Notes under the pieces: model-generated
What the model was told of the DNA's origin: nothing
Seen by the model: only the letters and a program-made list of their open reading frames with translations
Databases searched by the model: none
Shown: one piece after another, positions 17,095 through 26,832 of the stretch
How positions within the stretch are numbered: the stretch's first letter is position 1
How the letters are laid out: every line of letters begins with the position of its first letter
Position numbers and translations under genes: made by a program
From: Oceanospirillaceae bacterium
GTDB lineage: Bacteria > Pseudomonadota > Gammaproteobacteria > Pseudomonadales > Litoribrevibacteraceae
Direction: 5' to 3'
Length of the DNA stretch: 64,000 nucleotides
Assembly (NCBI GenBank): GCA_015665455.1
Contig: JADFAD010000009.1
Location: 62,001-126,000, forward strand

Positions 17095-18588
17095 TTAACC
17101 ACCAATTTCTGGGATTTTAGCTACTAATCTTAAAGAGGCAGTTAACTCTTCCATTTGAAGCCAAGGTCTCAACCAAGCAACTGCATTATAAGAACCTGGA
17201 GCACCAGGAATTTCCTTCACTTGTACTTTTGCATCTGCAAGAGGGTATTTAGCTCGAATTTCCTGACCGCCGCCCTCAGAAGCATTTACATAGCTCAAGA
17301 TCCAGCGATTCAACCAAGATTCGACGTCTTCAGCTTCCATAAAGCTACCAATCTTATCTCTTGCCATAACCTTAAGGTAATGAGCAAAACGACTTGTGGC
17401 CATGATGTAAGGTAAGCGTGAAGAAATAGCAGCATTCGCAGTGGCTTCAGGCGATTCAAACAATTGAGGTTTTTGAGCCGTCTGAGCACCAAAGAAAACT
17501 GCGTAATCGGTGTTTTTATAGTGACAAAGAGGTAAGAAACCCAACTTGCCCAATTCAGATTCACGTCGATCGGTAATGCCTATTTCAGTTGGACACTTAA
17601 GATCAGGGTCACCATCATCACTTGTAAAAATGTGACTTGGTAAGTTATCTACTCGACCGCCCCCTTCCGCACCACGAATGGCAGTACAGAATCCATATTT
17701 GGAAAATGCATCTGTCATTCTTGTGCCCATGACGTAAGAAGCATTCATCCAACAATAGTCTGAATGTTCAGCAGTTTTAGAAACCTGCGTAGCACCATCA
17801 ATTTCAAACTCTTCGAAACGGAACTCTTCAACAGGAGCCGTTGCTTCACCGTATGGCAAACGCGCCAATACACGAGGCATAGTCAACGTAACAAAACGCG
17901 AATCATCGCTGTCTCGGAAAGAACGCCATTTCGTGTACTCTAAAGATTCAAACACTTTTTCAAGATCACGAGGCTTTGACAATTCAGTCCACTCATCAAA
18001 ACCAAACAACGCAGGAGAAGAACTTGCTACAAACGGACAAAAACCGGATGCAGCAACATTGGACATATTCGTCAACGTTTCAATATCTTCAGGATGGTTA
18101 GTGAACTCATAGTCACCAATCAACGTACCGTAAGGCTCGCCACCTGGCGTACCAAATTCAGACTCATAAACTTTCTTAAATATCTGACTTTGATCGAACT
18201 CAACCGCTTTACTTAAGTCTTTGTGAAGTTCTTTCTTAGACAAGCTAATCATTCGGATCTTTAAAGAAGCACCTGTTTCAGAGTTCATTACAAGGTGATT
18301 CAATCCACGCCAGCTTCCTTCCAGCTTTTGGAATTCAGGTGCATGCATGACTGCTGATAATTGCTCAGAAATAAGGCTGTCTATTTTGCTTATCGCATCG
18401 TTGAACGTGACAGACAAATTCTTATTCCAAGAAACCGTACCGCTCAGTGCTTCTTCAGTCAAAGTGCGAAGAAGTTCTTCTGCTCTTGACGTTTCTGTTT
18501 GTTTTGTTGCGCCAATGGCCTGCTCAAGAAGAGAACCACTTTCTTCTGCTGTTGCGTCCAGAGTATCTGCTACTGCTTCCGTGCTCAT
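17095..18588 (-). CDS. tssC: T6SS contractile sheath large subunit TssC
   Basis: The 497-residue protein is canonical TssC/VipB. It has [60 protein letters not shown], and [17 protein letters not shown]. It ends at [20 protein letters not shown], the conserved C-terminus that forms the sheath handshake. It polymerises with TssB into the contractile sheath. The ATG starts 1 nt after the tssB stop, with AGGAG inside the tssB end, so it is translationally coupled. Length is normal. Confidence 0.98.
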   Translation of the reverse strand: MSTEAVADTLDATAEESGSLLEQAIGATKQTETSRAEELLRTLTEEALSGTVSWNKNLSVTFNDAISKIDSLISEQLSAVMHAPEFQKLEGSWRGLNHLVMNSETGASLKIRMISLSKKELHKDLSKAVEFDQSQIFKKVYESEFGTPGGEPYGTLIGDYEFTNHPEDIETLTNMSNVAASGFCPFVASSSPALFGFDEWTELSKPRDLEKVFESLEYTKWRSFRDSDDSRFVTLTMPRVLARLPYGEATAPVEEFRFEEFEIDGATQVSKTAEHSDYCWMNASYVMGTRMTDAFSKYGFCTAIRGAEGGGRVDNLPSHIFTSDDGDPDLKCPTEIGITDRRESELGKLGFLPLCHYKNTDYAVFFGAQTAQKPQLFESPEATANAAISSRLPYIMATSRFAHYLKVMARDKIGSFMEAEDVESWLNRWILSYVNASEGGGQEIRAKYPLADAKVQVKEIPGAPGSYNAVAWLRPWLQMEELTASLRLVAKIPEIGG

Positions 18589-18589
18589 C

Positions 18590-19090
18590 TTAGCTCTCCT
18601 CTACGTTTAATTCGCCAGCCAATTGCTGCAAATCACCAGTGTTGTTTAATACTTTCTCAAGAATATTTTCTAGATCTTCAGAACGATCAACTTTCGTCAT
18701 CAAATCACGTAATTTATTACGAGTTGCCATCAACTTATCTAAAGGCTCAATCTGCTTAACAACAGCCGCAGGCTCAAAATCCTGCATGGATTTAAATTCG
18801 AGATCTACGGCAAACTGGCTACCATCCGCAGACAATTTATTATCTACGTTAAACGTCAACTTTGGATTCATACGCTTAAGAACATCGTCAAAGTTATCGC
18901 GATCGATTTGAACAAAACGACGATCTTTTAATGGCTTCAACGCTTCCGTGTTTTGACCTGCGAAATCACCCATAACACCAACGACAAAAGGAAGTTCTTT
19001 TTTAACAGATGCCCCTTCTGTTTCAACGTCATACGTGATGTGAACTCTAGGTTTACGAACCCGAGATAATTTACCGTGAATACTTTCCAT
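18590..19090 (-). CDS. tssB: T6SS contractile sheath small subunit TssB
   Basis: This 166-residue protein is a standard TssB/VipA. It has [53 protein letters not shown], and LAVDLEFKS-type strands followed by the C-terminal helices ([19 protein letters not shown]). It is the partner of TssC in the contractile sheath. The AAAGGAGATCAAC ribosome binding site is strong. Only one tssB serves two tssC-like genes in this window. Confidence 0.97.
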   Translation of the reverse strand: MESIHGKLSRVRKPRVHITYDVETEGASVKKELPFVVGVMGDFAGQNTEALKPLKDRRFVQIDRDNFDDVLKRMNPKLTFNVDNKLSADGSQFAVDLEFKSMQDFEPAAVVKQIEPLDKLMATRNKLRDLMTKVDRSEDLENILEKVLNNTGDLQQLAGELNVEES

Positions 19091-19148
19091 GTTGATCTCC
19101 TTTCAATAAATGCTCTGACCCAGTATTTAGGGATAGAAGCGAGTTTTC

Positions 19149-20255
19149 CTACTCTCCTACCGGGATTCCGGTTAATCGAAAATAGTTATTTCTAGAATTT
19201 CCATCTTCGATAAGTTCCTGAAGTAGCTCTGGCAAAGCAAGACCACTCCAGCGAACGACTTGATCAATTGCGTACGGCATTGGCGAATGAGGTTCCGTAT
19301 CTCTGAAAAACTCAGAGACCTCTTCAAGCATACGTACGGCTTGTTCTCGTGTTTCTAATTTCTGGGGGATATTTGATACTGCAGCAACTTCGGCTTCTAC
19401 GTCACCGTCAACATTGTCATTAACTTCAGGCGTTGTTTCTGTATTCATCTTTTCAATGATATCGCCTGCTAAATACTTAACAGAATCTCGACACTTACGA
19501 AGGCTTTTAGTAATCGTACTGGTTGGCTGAGGAACCCCTTCCATTGCCTTATCCATAACATCAGAAAGCAGTTGAAACTCGTCGATCGCGCCTTCAATGT
19601 CAGCCAATAATGAAACATAAAACTGTGGAGAGGTTGTTTTAACCACAGTCTCTATTTGCTCCAGCGTTGCAATTCCAGCATCCGCTTTTTGACGCTGCTT
19701 ATCATCATCAAGAAGAGATATTTCAGAGGCTCTACTGAACTGCCAAGTAGCAAAAGTATCTTCACCGTTATAATCGGTAATCGGAATACTAACAATTGGC
19801 GTAATAAGAGAGCCTTCGCCCTCATACCCATTTAAACCAATCAGAGGAGCAATACGAGTCTCTAAACCGTCTTCATCTGGTAATGGATATAGAGAATTCC
19901 AAAAATTCTCTATTAGTTCTCGCGCGAGACGAAACCCCACAGCAAGACCAGGAAAGCCTTCAAGACGACAAAGCGCCTCGATTAACCAAGCTACGTATTC
20001 AAGATCTTTACCCTCAGAGGAGAGAGCTTCTGGCACCTGTTCAAATATTGGACGCCAGTCATTTGCCAAGTTACTTAACGCATCTTCATCAACGAGGGAT
20101 GCGCGTTCATTGGCTCGAGCTTGACTGCGGATATCTTTAAGAGAAAAGTAACGTGACGTTGGGGAGATATCCCCTCTAGGATCACTGCCCACAGGAGATT
20201 CATCTGAAATTGGTGCAATTAAAGCACTTATATCGAGCACTTCGCTGTAGTCCAT
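19149..20255 (-). CDS. tssA: T6SS assembly protein TssA (ImpA N-terminal family)
   Basis: The 368-residue protein carries the ImpA_N domain: ALIAPISDESPVGSDPRGD, LSNLANDWRPIFEQVPEAL, SEGKDLEYVAWLIEALCRLEG and FWNSLYPLPDEDGLETR. TssA primes and caps the growing tube and sheath. The C-terminal part (LETREQAVRMLEEVSEFF; EPHSPMPYAIDQVVRWSGL) resembles the short TssA form without a large extension. It sits 91 nt after pppA and 58 nt before tssB. The start codon follows GGTGAGG. Confidence 0.95.
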   Translation of the reverse strand: MDYSEVLDISALIAPISDESPVGSDPRGDISPTSRYFSLKDIRSQARANERASLVDEDALSNLANDWRPIFEQVPEALSSEGKDLEYVAWLIEALCRLEGFPGLAVGFRLARELIENFWNSLYPLPDEDGLETRIAPLIGLNGYEGEGSLITPIVSIPITDYNGEDTFATWQFSRASEISLLDDDKQRQKADAGIATLEQIETVVKTTSPQFYVSLLADIEGAIDEFQLLSDVMDKAMEGVPQPTSTITKSLRKCRDSVKYLAGDIIEKMNTETTPEVNDNVDGDVEAEVAAVSNIPQKLETREQAVRMLEEVSEFFRDTEPHSPMPYAIDQVVRWSGLALPELLQELIEDGNSRNNYFRLTGIPVGE

Positions 20256-20346
20256 TACGCCTCACCTAAGAAATTAACATTGCTTCCTGCAATGAGCGCC
20301 GATATTAAGCAAATGCTCTTTAATTGACAATCAACATAATGGTGAG

Positions 20347-21132
20347 TTACATCTTTTTATGCAAAACTGGGATGGTCTTCTCAGTTTCATTGTTAGCTAT
20401 TTCATCTTCCTGTAGTCCTTGTACCTCAACAATCACATAAGTCACATTATCTCTAGCGCCTGAGACCAATGTAGAATGAAGTAATGCCATTCCAGCCTCC
20501 ATAACATCCGCCTGCTCTAGATAACGTTTGATTTCTGGGTCTGGGATTTCCTTATTTAAACCATCAGTACATAGAAGAAAAACATCCCCTGGCCAGCACT
20601 CCCCACTGATAATATCAACCTCAACGTCAGTATCCACACCTATCGCGCGAGTGATCACATTAGCACACTCATGGCTCTCAGCCTCTTCGGGTGCAAGCAA
20701 CCCTTGCTCAACCATTTCAGTCACCTGACTGTGATCTCGAGTGGTTTGCTGGAGCATTTCATTACGAAGCATGTAGCCCCTACTGTCTCCTACCCACAAC
20801 AGATGGAATTGAGTCTTTTCAAGAAAGAGAACGACTACCGTTGTCCCTGCCGTGCTTCCTTCCAGCTGTTCTCGACTGTATCGTTGCAGAGACCTATTGG
20901 CTTCTTCAAGCGTTTCGATGAGCAATTCCTTGGTAATCACACCATTGAAAGCCCCCAACACGGCTGATTTAATTGCATCAACCACCAACTGACTAGCGAC
21001 ATCTCCCGCAGCATGCCCCCCCATACCATCAGCGACGGCCCAAATCCCCAGTTCCGGCATTTCTAAACAAGCGTCTTCATTGACTTGGCGAATCAAACCA
21101 ACATGAGTTTGCGCATGCGATACTACTTGCAT
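20347..21132 (-). CDS. pppA: PP2C-type Ser/Thr phosphatase PppA of the T6SS switch
   Basis: The 261-residue protein is a PPM/PP2C phosphatase with RQVNEDACLE, WAVADGMGGHAAGDVAS (metal-binding Asp/Gly), LLWVGDSRGYMLRN, FLLCTDGLNKEI, and a terminal GARDNVTYVIV motif. In HSI-1 systems PppA reverses PpkA phosphorylation of the FHA protein and so resets firing. It sits between tagF and tssA in the operon. The GGGATG context upstream of the start at 21132 is only a weak ribosome binding site. Confidence 0.95.
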   Translation of the reverse strand: MQVVSHAQTHVGLIRQVNEDACLEMPELGIWAVADGMGGHAAGDVASQLVVDAIKSAVLGAFNGVITKELLIETLEEANRSLQRYSREQLEGSTAGTTVVVLFLEKTQFHLLWVGDSRGYMLRNEMLQQTTRDHSQVTEMVEQGLLAPEEAESHECANVITRAIGVDTDVEVDIISGECWPGDVFLLCTDGLNKEIPDPEIKRYLEQADVMEAGMALLHSTLVSGARDNVTYVIVEVQGLQEDEIANNETEKTIPVLHKKM

Positions 21133-21164
21133 AATAATTTACATCCCTTTTTTATATTTATGCT

Positions 21165-21890
21165 TCAGCAAACAATCTGCTTTTTCTGCCATCCCCAACG
21201 ATCCCAGTCTCCGTCCAGCATAGCGCTGTACTGACTTACCTGTGGGAGCCCTTCTGTAACCAATAAACAAGGAGCCACTTCTTCAGATCCTTGTGTCCAC
21301 CATAGGCAATACCGGTCAAATTGATCGCGATAGCTTTGATGAAGCAGCCCCAAAAGGTTCAGTTCACCCCCTTCCGTCTCGCACTCTAAAACGGAACCAC
21401 GTTGATTGTCTCTAGAGTTAGAAACGAGTGCATTTAGCCTTTCTCCCTCTGGCCATCCAAGATCTTCAGAAGACAACTTTTCGAACCACGATTCAAGACT
21501 AAATTCGTCATCCAGAGCATCCAATATCCAAGGTTCTAGATTTTCACCCCAAGTCTGATCATTCCACATTTGAATTGGGGATTGAGAAACCGACTTTACA
21601 ATCGAAAAAGGATAGTGACGCCCTACCTGATCCACACTAGGAATCAAAGTACCCGCCATTGCCATATCCCCACATACTCGACTGGATAATGCAAAGTTCC
21701 AGATGGGGCTGGTTAGATATTTATCCAACCAGCTTTCACCTAACTGATCACGACTGACAGCAACAACGGCTTGCAACCATTCATTCCAGCTATCAACAAA
21801 CCTCAACGGTAAGCCTTGCGATAAGAAATCACCTCGACTGGGGATCTTACCGCAGATTCCGAAATCCGACTCTACAGCGCCATTGGACAT
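21165..21890 (-). CDS. tagF: T6SS repressor/regulator TagF (SciT/DUF2094 family)
   Basis: The 241-residue protein contains GICGKIPSRGDFLSQGLPLRF, LDKYLTSPIWNFALSS, DMAMAGTLIPSVDQVGRHYPF and an SLWWTQG-type CLWWTQG segment, all signatures of TagF. TagF is a post-translational repressor of T6SS assembly in P. aeruginosa, acting on Fha independently of phosphorylation. It is a stand-alone protein, not fused to PppA as in some bacteria. It overlaps tssM by 19 nt, suggesting coupled translation. Confidence 0.93.
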   Translation of the reverse strand: MSNGAVESDFGICGKIPSRGDFLSQGLPLRFVDSWNEWLQAVVAVSRDQLGESWLDKYLTSPIWNFALSSRVCGDMAMAGTLIPSVDQVGRHYPFSIVKSVSQSPIQMWNDQTWGENLEPWILDALDDEFSLESWFEKLSSEDLGWPEGERLNALVSNSRDNQRGSVLECETEGGELNLLGLLHQSYRDQFDRYCLWWTQGSEEVAPCLLVTEGLPQVSQYSAMLDGDWDRWGWQKKQIVC

Positions 21891-24800
21891 CTAAACTTCT
21901 CCAATTCCTGATTCCAAAACGGACTAATCACACTGTTAGGAAGCAACTCAATTCGTGCTTTATTGCCCTGCAACTCCAGGTAAAGCACCTTATCTTGCTT
22001 AGTTTTCGGACGAGCCTTAGCAGTATCATCAAGCAGTCTGAACCAAGACCACGCGCCATCATAGGTTGAATTCACTGGTAACCCACCGTTCGGTGGCGTA
22101 AAGATCATCCGCGTCTGAACTTGATCTTGGTCGCCTGGCCATACAAATTGTTTCGTTCTTGGAGGGCCATGACGATAAGACATTTCCTGCCCATCCAACT
22201 CAAACATGAAGTGTTTAATATTACGATCAAGAAACGCTGGTTTTAAGCCAAACTCGATACGAAGTGTACGGCTACCAGGCTCAAAGAAAGCCTTCCGTAT
22301 CCTCTGGGCCGTTTGGAATGTCTTAAGCACCGTTGAATCCAGACCAATATTTCGTTTAAAGCGCCAAGGGGACTTACGCGTATTAACGAAGTGATCAAGA
22401 TAGTCTTTAAAGAACTTATCCATGGTTCCGCCATACCCAAAGAACTTCTCAAAATCTTTCAGCTTAATGTCTTTAGGGCTTCGTTTATTGATCGGGTACT
22501 TACCCTTAATAGCTCTCAAATATTCAGCAAGAACAATGGTTTCCCAAGCCTCATTGATATGCTCTTTAGTACCCTGAGCAAATATCTGTGTCGTCTGCGT
22601 AGACATATCAGACAACCAATCAGCAAATGGATGCGGCAGATCCTTTTTCAATCGACGAATAGAGGTCTTTAACTCATCACCCTTCTTACTGTTGAGTTGA
22701 TTAACATACGCTTGGCTTGGCATCGCACCCGGAGCAGACAGTTTCTCGATGTAGTGATAAAGCTTACGCATTGTCACCGAGATTTCATCCAACTCAACGG
22801 TTTCGACCGACAAATAATCCTTAAATACATTCTCAACCTCTTTACCTGGGAGATCGATTGAGACTGCGGGCAACTCATCAGGCAGTAGTCGACTTAACCT
22901 AGACTTATTTTGAGACATCGCCATGTCCGCCGCGTTTGCAGCAACACCGGATACCGCTTTTGCATTTTCAGATAAAGGCAGCTTGGTCAGCTTCATATTC
23001 TCTTTTGCTGCACTAATGATGCTCTGCAACGGTTGCTCTGGACCCGCGAGAATCTTCGTAATATACAAGCCTTGATCAACGCTATTGATAGGTTTCACTT
23101 CAATATCGTTCAGTAACTCCTGCCAAGCGTAAACGTAATCTCGAATGTACTTCTCTTGAACTTGATCAGCCAAGCTGCTGGAGCCTTCATCATTTACAAA
23201 GTCCAGCTCATCCCCATAGACCCAGCTGTCTTCCATCAAGCGTTTGATGATACGGCCGTTCTCAACCAAAAAGATCCCATGAAATCCCTTGTAGGTATAG
23301 AGACCCGGTATACCCTCATGCAAAGGTAATCCGCTGGTACGACGAATAATCCCAAGACTATCAGTACCAAGTACATCATTCAGTCTAAAGTCAGGAATAT
23401 GACTGATTGTGAACTCTCGCTTCAAACGTTGATATGCACGTTCCGCTAGCGGCGTCGCCATTAATAGTTCACGTGCATCCGCAACAGACTGCTCATCCAT
23501 TCGAGCTCTCAACCCTTGCATTAACAACGCATCTAAATGCTCAGAAAGCTCTGCTCGAATGTTTTCATTGATGTCACCCGGTAGCTTTCGCTCAAAATAC
23601 AGAGCAAACCAAGACCTTACCTGTTCACCATCAAAATGTTCTGGCTGAAACAACATCAAATAGGATTTAAGAGTCTCATAGAGGTAATCACGGTGCTCTG
23701 CGTTAACAACCATCTCTGTCTGTAATGCTTTAAGTAAATACGCAGTAAAATAACCATCCAAGGCACGCTTATACGCTGCACTTGCAGGCTGCCCCAGCTT
23801 ATCCCCCTGATACAAACCTAAATTCTTAGGCCCATCTTCTGGAAGCATCTGAGAGAAACCTGCTGGCATATCTCTTAATATCGTTAGTGCCGTTGCAAGA
23901 GAAACAACATCATTTTCGCCACTTAGCTCACCCCCCGTCACATCACGATATTGAGCTATGGCAGAAGCACTGCCGTCCGTTAAATCTTTGTTCCATACAT
24001 AACTTGAATACCACGCCCCAATTACTGTCAAGGAAACAACGGAAGCGACCGCTATTGCACCTTGACGAATCCAGCGATGCTTCTTCTCATGAAACTGATT
24101 AACAGACGCAAGGTTTTGCTCTGGAAAAACAACTTCCTCAAGCAACTTCTTAATGAAATAACCTTTACCTTCTCCCGTCTGACGCCTTAACGCGGGCTCA
24201 GAGAGACCAAACCCATTACCAAGTTGCGCCATAACTCGATCTATTGGCACACCTTCTTGGGTTGCACTCGCAATATAAACACCGCGAAGCATCGGTGATT
24301 GCTCAAATGCATTTGGAGAGAAAATTTCTTTAAGGAAATCATCCGCAGCACTTTGAAGAAGACGCAACTGCTTAGGGAATTCATAAATCAGCGTTCGACG
24401 CTCAAGGTCATGTTCAAACTGCAAACGGGAATTTAATCTTTGATTCAAGCGCTGAACAATGGAATGAAACTCTTTATTAAACTGAGCAACAACACCTTTT
24501 TCAGGATCATTTGGATCCAAACCAAATGTCATACCCCAGACTTGCTCCATTTCTTCTCGAGACAAATCATCAAAAAACTCACTAAAACCTGCAATTAAAT
24601 CAGCCTTGGTAAATACAATGTAAACAGGAAAGCTCATGCCTAATTGATTTTGAAGCTCCTGAACTCGCTGCTTAATCGCACGAGCATGAATGTTTCGCTC
24701 AGTACGAGTCTGAGTCAAAAGATCCGCCATACTAACGAACATGAGGACGCCGTTAATTGGGCGCTGCGGGCGATATTTACGAAGCAACCCAAGAAATCCC

Positions 24801-25420
24801 TGCCACGCCTGCGAATCTTGCGTTGCATGACTGTCTTGAGTTGTATAACGACCTGCCGTATCAATGAGCACAGCCTTATTTGTGAACCACCAATCGCATT
24901 GACGGGTACCTGCAATCCCTTCAATAGAATCCGTGCCCATTTTTTCTTTTAAAGGAAATTCAAGACCCGAGTTATGTAAAGCAGTAGTCTTCCCTGAGCC
25001 TGGCGGGCCAATTAACATGTACCAAGGCAATTGACTGACATCACGACCTTTGCTGAAACTCGAATGCTTTAATATCTCAAGCGCTTGCTGCATTCGCTTA
25101 CGAAGAATTTCAATATCACGTCTTGCTATGACATCTTGTTGCTCATCTTCATCGCCATTCAACAAGCTATTAACGGCTTCTTTATTGAGACTCTTTTGGC
25201 GAACACGGGTTAGCATGTTGCTTGCGCCCCAACCAATAGCAATAACCAATAAAACCACTAATCGTACAATTGGGCTCGCTAAAGGCTCATAACCAGCAAT
25301 CGCAATGAGCGGACCACCAAACCATAACAAGACAGCTAAAGCCACCAAACCTAACGTAGTCACGAACCAACGGGACTTCAGAATTGACCCTGAACGTGTC
25401 GCAAATCCTTTGAGAGACAT
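21872..25420 (-). CDS. tssM: T6SS inner-membrane complex protein TssM (IcmF)
   Basis: The 1182-residue protein has two N-terminal membrane segments (about 19-43 and 50-70), a cytoplasmic NTPase domain with Walker A GPPGSGKTTALHNSG (138-152), a third segment (about 452-474), and a long periplasmic region. The C-terminal part is the IcmF-related/DUF1215-like domain (FELDGQEMSYRHGPP, WPGDQDQVQTRMIF). TssM spans the membrane and periplasm and binds TssL and TssJ. Walker A is intact, which is not true in all TssM proteins. Start has AAAAGGAATT upstream. Confidence 0.98.
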   Translation of the reverse strand: MSLKGFATRSGSILKSRWFVTTLGLVALAVLLWFGGPLIAIAGYEPLASPIVRLVVLLVIAIGWGASNMLTRVRQKSLNKEAVNSLLNGDEDEQQDVIARRDIEILRKRMQQALEILKHSSFSKGRDVSQLPWYMLIGPPGSGKTTALHNSGLEFPLKEKMGTDSIEGIAGTRQCDWWFTNKAVLIDTAGRYTTQDSHATQDSQAWQGFLGLLRKYRPQRPINGVLMFVSMADLLTQTRTERNIHARAIKQRVQELQNQLGMSFPVYIVFTKADLIAGFSEFFDDLSREEMEQVWGMTFGLDPNDPEKGVVAQFNKEFHSIVQRLNQRLNSRLQFEHDLERRTLIYEFPKQLRLLQSAADDFLKEIFSPNAFEQSPMLRGVYIASATQEGVPIDRVMAQLGNGFGLSEPALRRQTGEGKGYFIKKLLEEVVFPEQNLASVNQFHEKKHRWIRQGAIAVASVVSLTVIGAWYSSYVWNKDLTDGSASAIAQYRDVTGGELSGENDVVSLATALTILRDMPAGFSQMLPEDGPKNLGLYQGDKLGQPASAAYKRALDGYFTAYLLKALQTEMVVNAEHRDYLYETLKSYLMLFQPEHFDGEQVRSWFALYFERKLPGDINENIRAELSEHLDALLMQGLRARMDEQSVADARELLMATPLAERAYQRLKREFTISHIPDFRLNDVLGTDSLGIIRRTSGLPLHEGIPGLYTYKGFHGIFLVENGRIIKRLMEDSWVYGDELDFVNDEGSSSLADQVQEKYIRDYVYAWQELLNDIEVKPINSVDQGLYITKILAGPEQPLQSIISAAKENMKLTKLPLSENAKAVSGVAANAADMAMSQNKSRLSRLLPDELPAVSIDLPGKEVENVFKDYLSVETVELDEISVTMRKLYHYIEKLSAPGAMPSQAYVNQLNSKKGDELKTSIRRLKKDLPHPFADWLSDMSTQTTQIFAQGTKEHINEAWETIVLAEYLRAIKGKYPINKRSPKDIKLKDFEKFFGYGGTMDKFFKDYLDHFVNTRKSPWRFKRNIGLDSTVLKTFQTAQRIRKAFFEPGSRTLRIEFGLKPAFLDRNIKHFMFELDGQEMSYRHGPPRTKQFVWPGDQDQVQTRMIFTPPNGGLPVNSTYDGAWSWFRLLDDTAKARPKTKQDKVLYLELQGNKARIELLPNSVISPFWNQELEKFRCPMAL

Positions 25421-25444
25421 TTTAAATTCCTTTTAAATTACAGC

Positions 25445-26761
25445 TTATTGCAGCAGGTCAATTTCAACACGATGATTTAACGCTCGATTTTCATCAGAGT
25501 CATTTGGTACGACTGGCTCTGCCTCTCCTCGACCTTCTGGCCATAAACGCCCATGCAAATCTGTTTTAGCCGCAAGCGCATCTGCCAAACTATTAGCTCT
25601 CGCTAAAGACAAGTGCCAATTCGACGGATACTTGCTTGAAAAGACAGACCGATCATCCGTATGTCCCGTCACTAAAATCTTCCCTTCAACAGACTCAAGC
25701 GAACGCGCTATTTTTGCTACGATCGGCATGAAATCTTCTTTCAGTGACGCACTCCCTAAATCAAACAATTGATTGGATTTTACAGTGATCCGAATTCTGT
25801 CTGAAAGCTCTGTAACATCAAGAAGTTCGCGCTGAATTTCGGTCTGAAGTAACTGCTTAAGACGAACAGCCTGATCCCTGCCCTGAATGGTCATCATTTG
25901 TTCTGTAGGCTGAGACCAAGGCACCAACGCACTTAACTCACGATAAACGCCGTCAGAGTAGTTATTGATGTTGTAACTGAAGAGCATATATGCGGCTAAA
26001 ATCATGGTGCCAAACATCGAAAGCAGTACCCACAAAGGGAAACCTCGTTCTATGCTTGAACCTCGCACGACACTGGCCTTCCATTCCGGCGACAACTCGC
26101 GCTCATGTTCTTTCCGCTGAGTACGTATTGATCTGAATGCCTGCTCACGGATTTCTTCAAGTTTCTCAGAGCCACGCTCTTCTACTCTCATCTTTCCGTT
26201 GAAACCTAAAGACAAACAAAGGTACTGAAGCTCTAATAACAAAAGATGCTCATGAGGCGAAGCGATACAAGACTGGATTAAAGTATAAAAATACTCTCCA
26301 CCCCATGTTTCGTTGTGAAAGGTTGAAAGTAAACTCTCAGCGCCCCATGTACTTTGCTCACCCCACGGCGTATTTAATACGGCCTCATCAATGAAAGAAC
26401 ATAAGCAATATCGAGCGGACTCAATTTTTTCTCCATCAACTGATTTCTGACGCAAGCTCTGCTCATAAGTTTTAATAAGATCAACGCACTGGCGTTTTAA
26501 CGTGGTTACATCGTGATGTTTCGGCGTGTTCCTAACCTTTGCAATCAAAGAAAACAAGGTGCTGGCTTCATCCACCAAAACATTGTCACCAATGGCGACA
26601 CTTTGTGGCCGCTGCCTCCCTGAATTCGACGTATCACTGGAAGACATCAAAGTCTTATCATCTGACACAGGCTCACTGGGAACTGGAGCCCCAGAGTCCT
26701 TAGGCGCTGGCTTATTCCCTCGCCCACCCGGGCGAGGTTTTAGAATTGTTTTGTCGGTCAT
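25445..26761 (-). CDS. tssL: T6SS inner-membrane protein TssL with OmpA-like peptidoglycan-binding domain
   Basis: The 438-residue protein has a Pro-rich N-terminus, the DotU domain (CSFIDEAVLNTPWGEQSTWG; LSTFHNETWGGEYFYTL), one membrane segment at about 237-258, and a C-terminal OmpA/MotB domain at about 330-438 (LVTGHTDDRSVFSSKYPSNW, LSLARANSLADAL, NRALNHRVEIDLL). It anchors the complex to peptidoglycan, so no separate TagL is needed. The ATG at 26761 with AAGGA 10 nt before is favoured over an in-frame TTG at 26770. It is 24 nt ahead of tssM. Confidence 0.96.
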   Translation of the reverse strand: MTDKTILKPRPGGRGNKPAPKDSGAPVPSEPVSDDKTLMSSSDTSNSGRQRPQSVAIGDNVLVDEASTLFSLIAKVRNTPKHHDVTTLKRQCVDLIKTYEQSLRQKSVDGEKIESARYCLCSFIDEAVLNTPWGEQSTWGAESLLSTFHNETWGGEYFYTLIQSCIASPHEHLLLLELQYLCLSLGFNGKMRVEERGSEKLEEIREQAFRSIRTQRKEHERELSPEWKASVVRGSSIERGFPLWVLLSMFGTMILAAYMLFSYNINNYSDGVYRELSALVPWSQPTEQMMTIQGRDQAVRLKQLLQTEIQRELLDVTELSDRIRITVKSNQLFDLGSASLKEDFMPIVAKIARSLESVEGKILVTGHTDDRSVFSSKYPSNWHLSLARANSLADALAAKTDLHGRLWPEGRGEAEPVVPNDSDENRALNHRVEIDLLQ

Positions 26762-26832
26762 TAGCAACAAATCCTTGTTAGCAAAATCTTTTGGTTAACA
26801 TCCGTTCTGATGAAACAGTCAGAAGTTAACGC

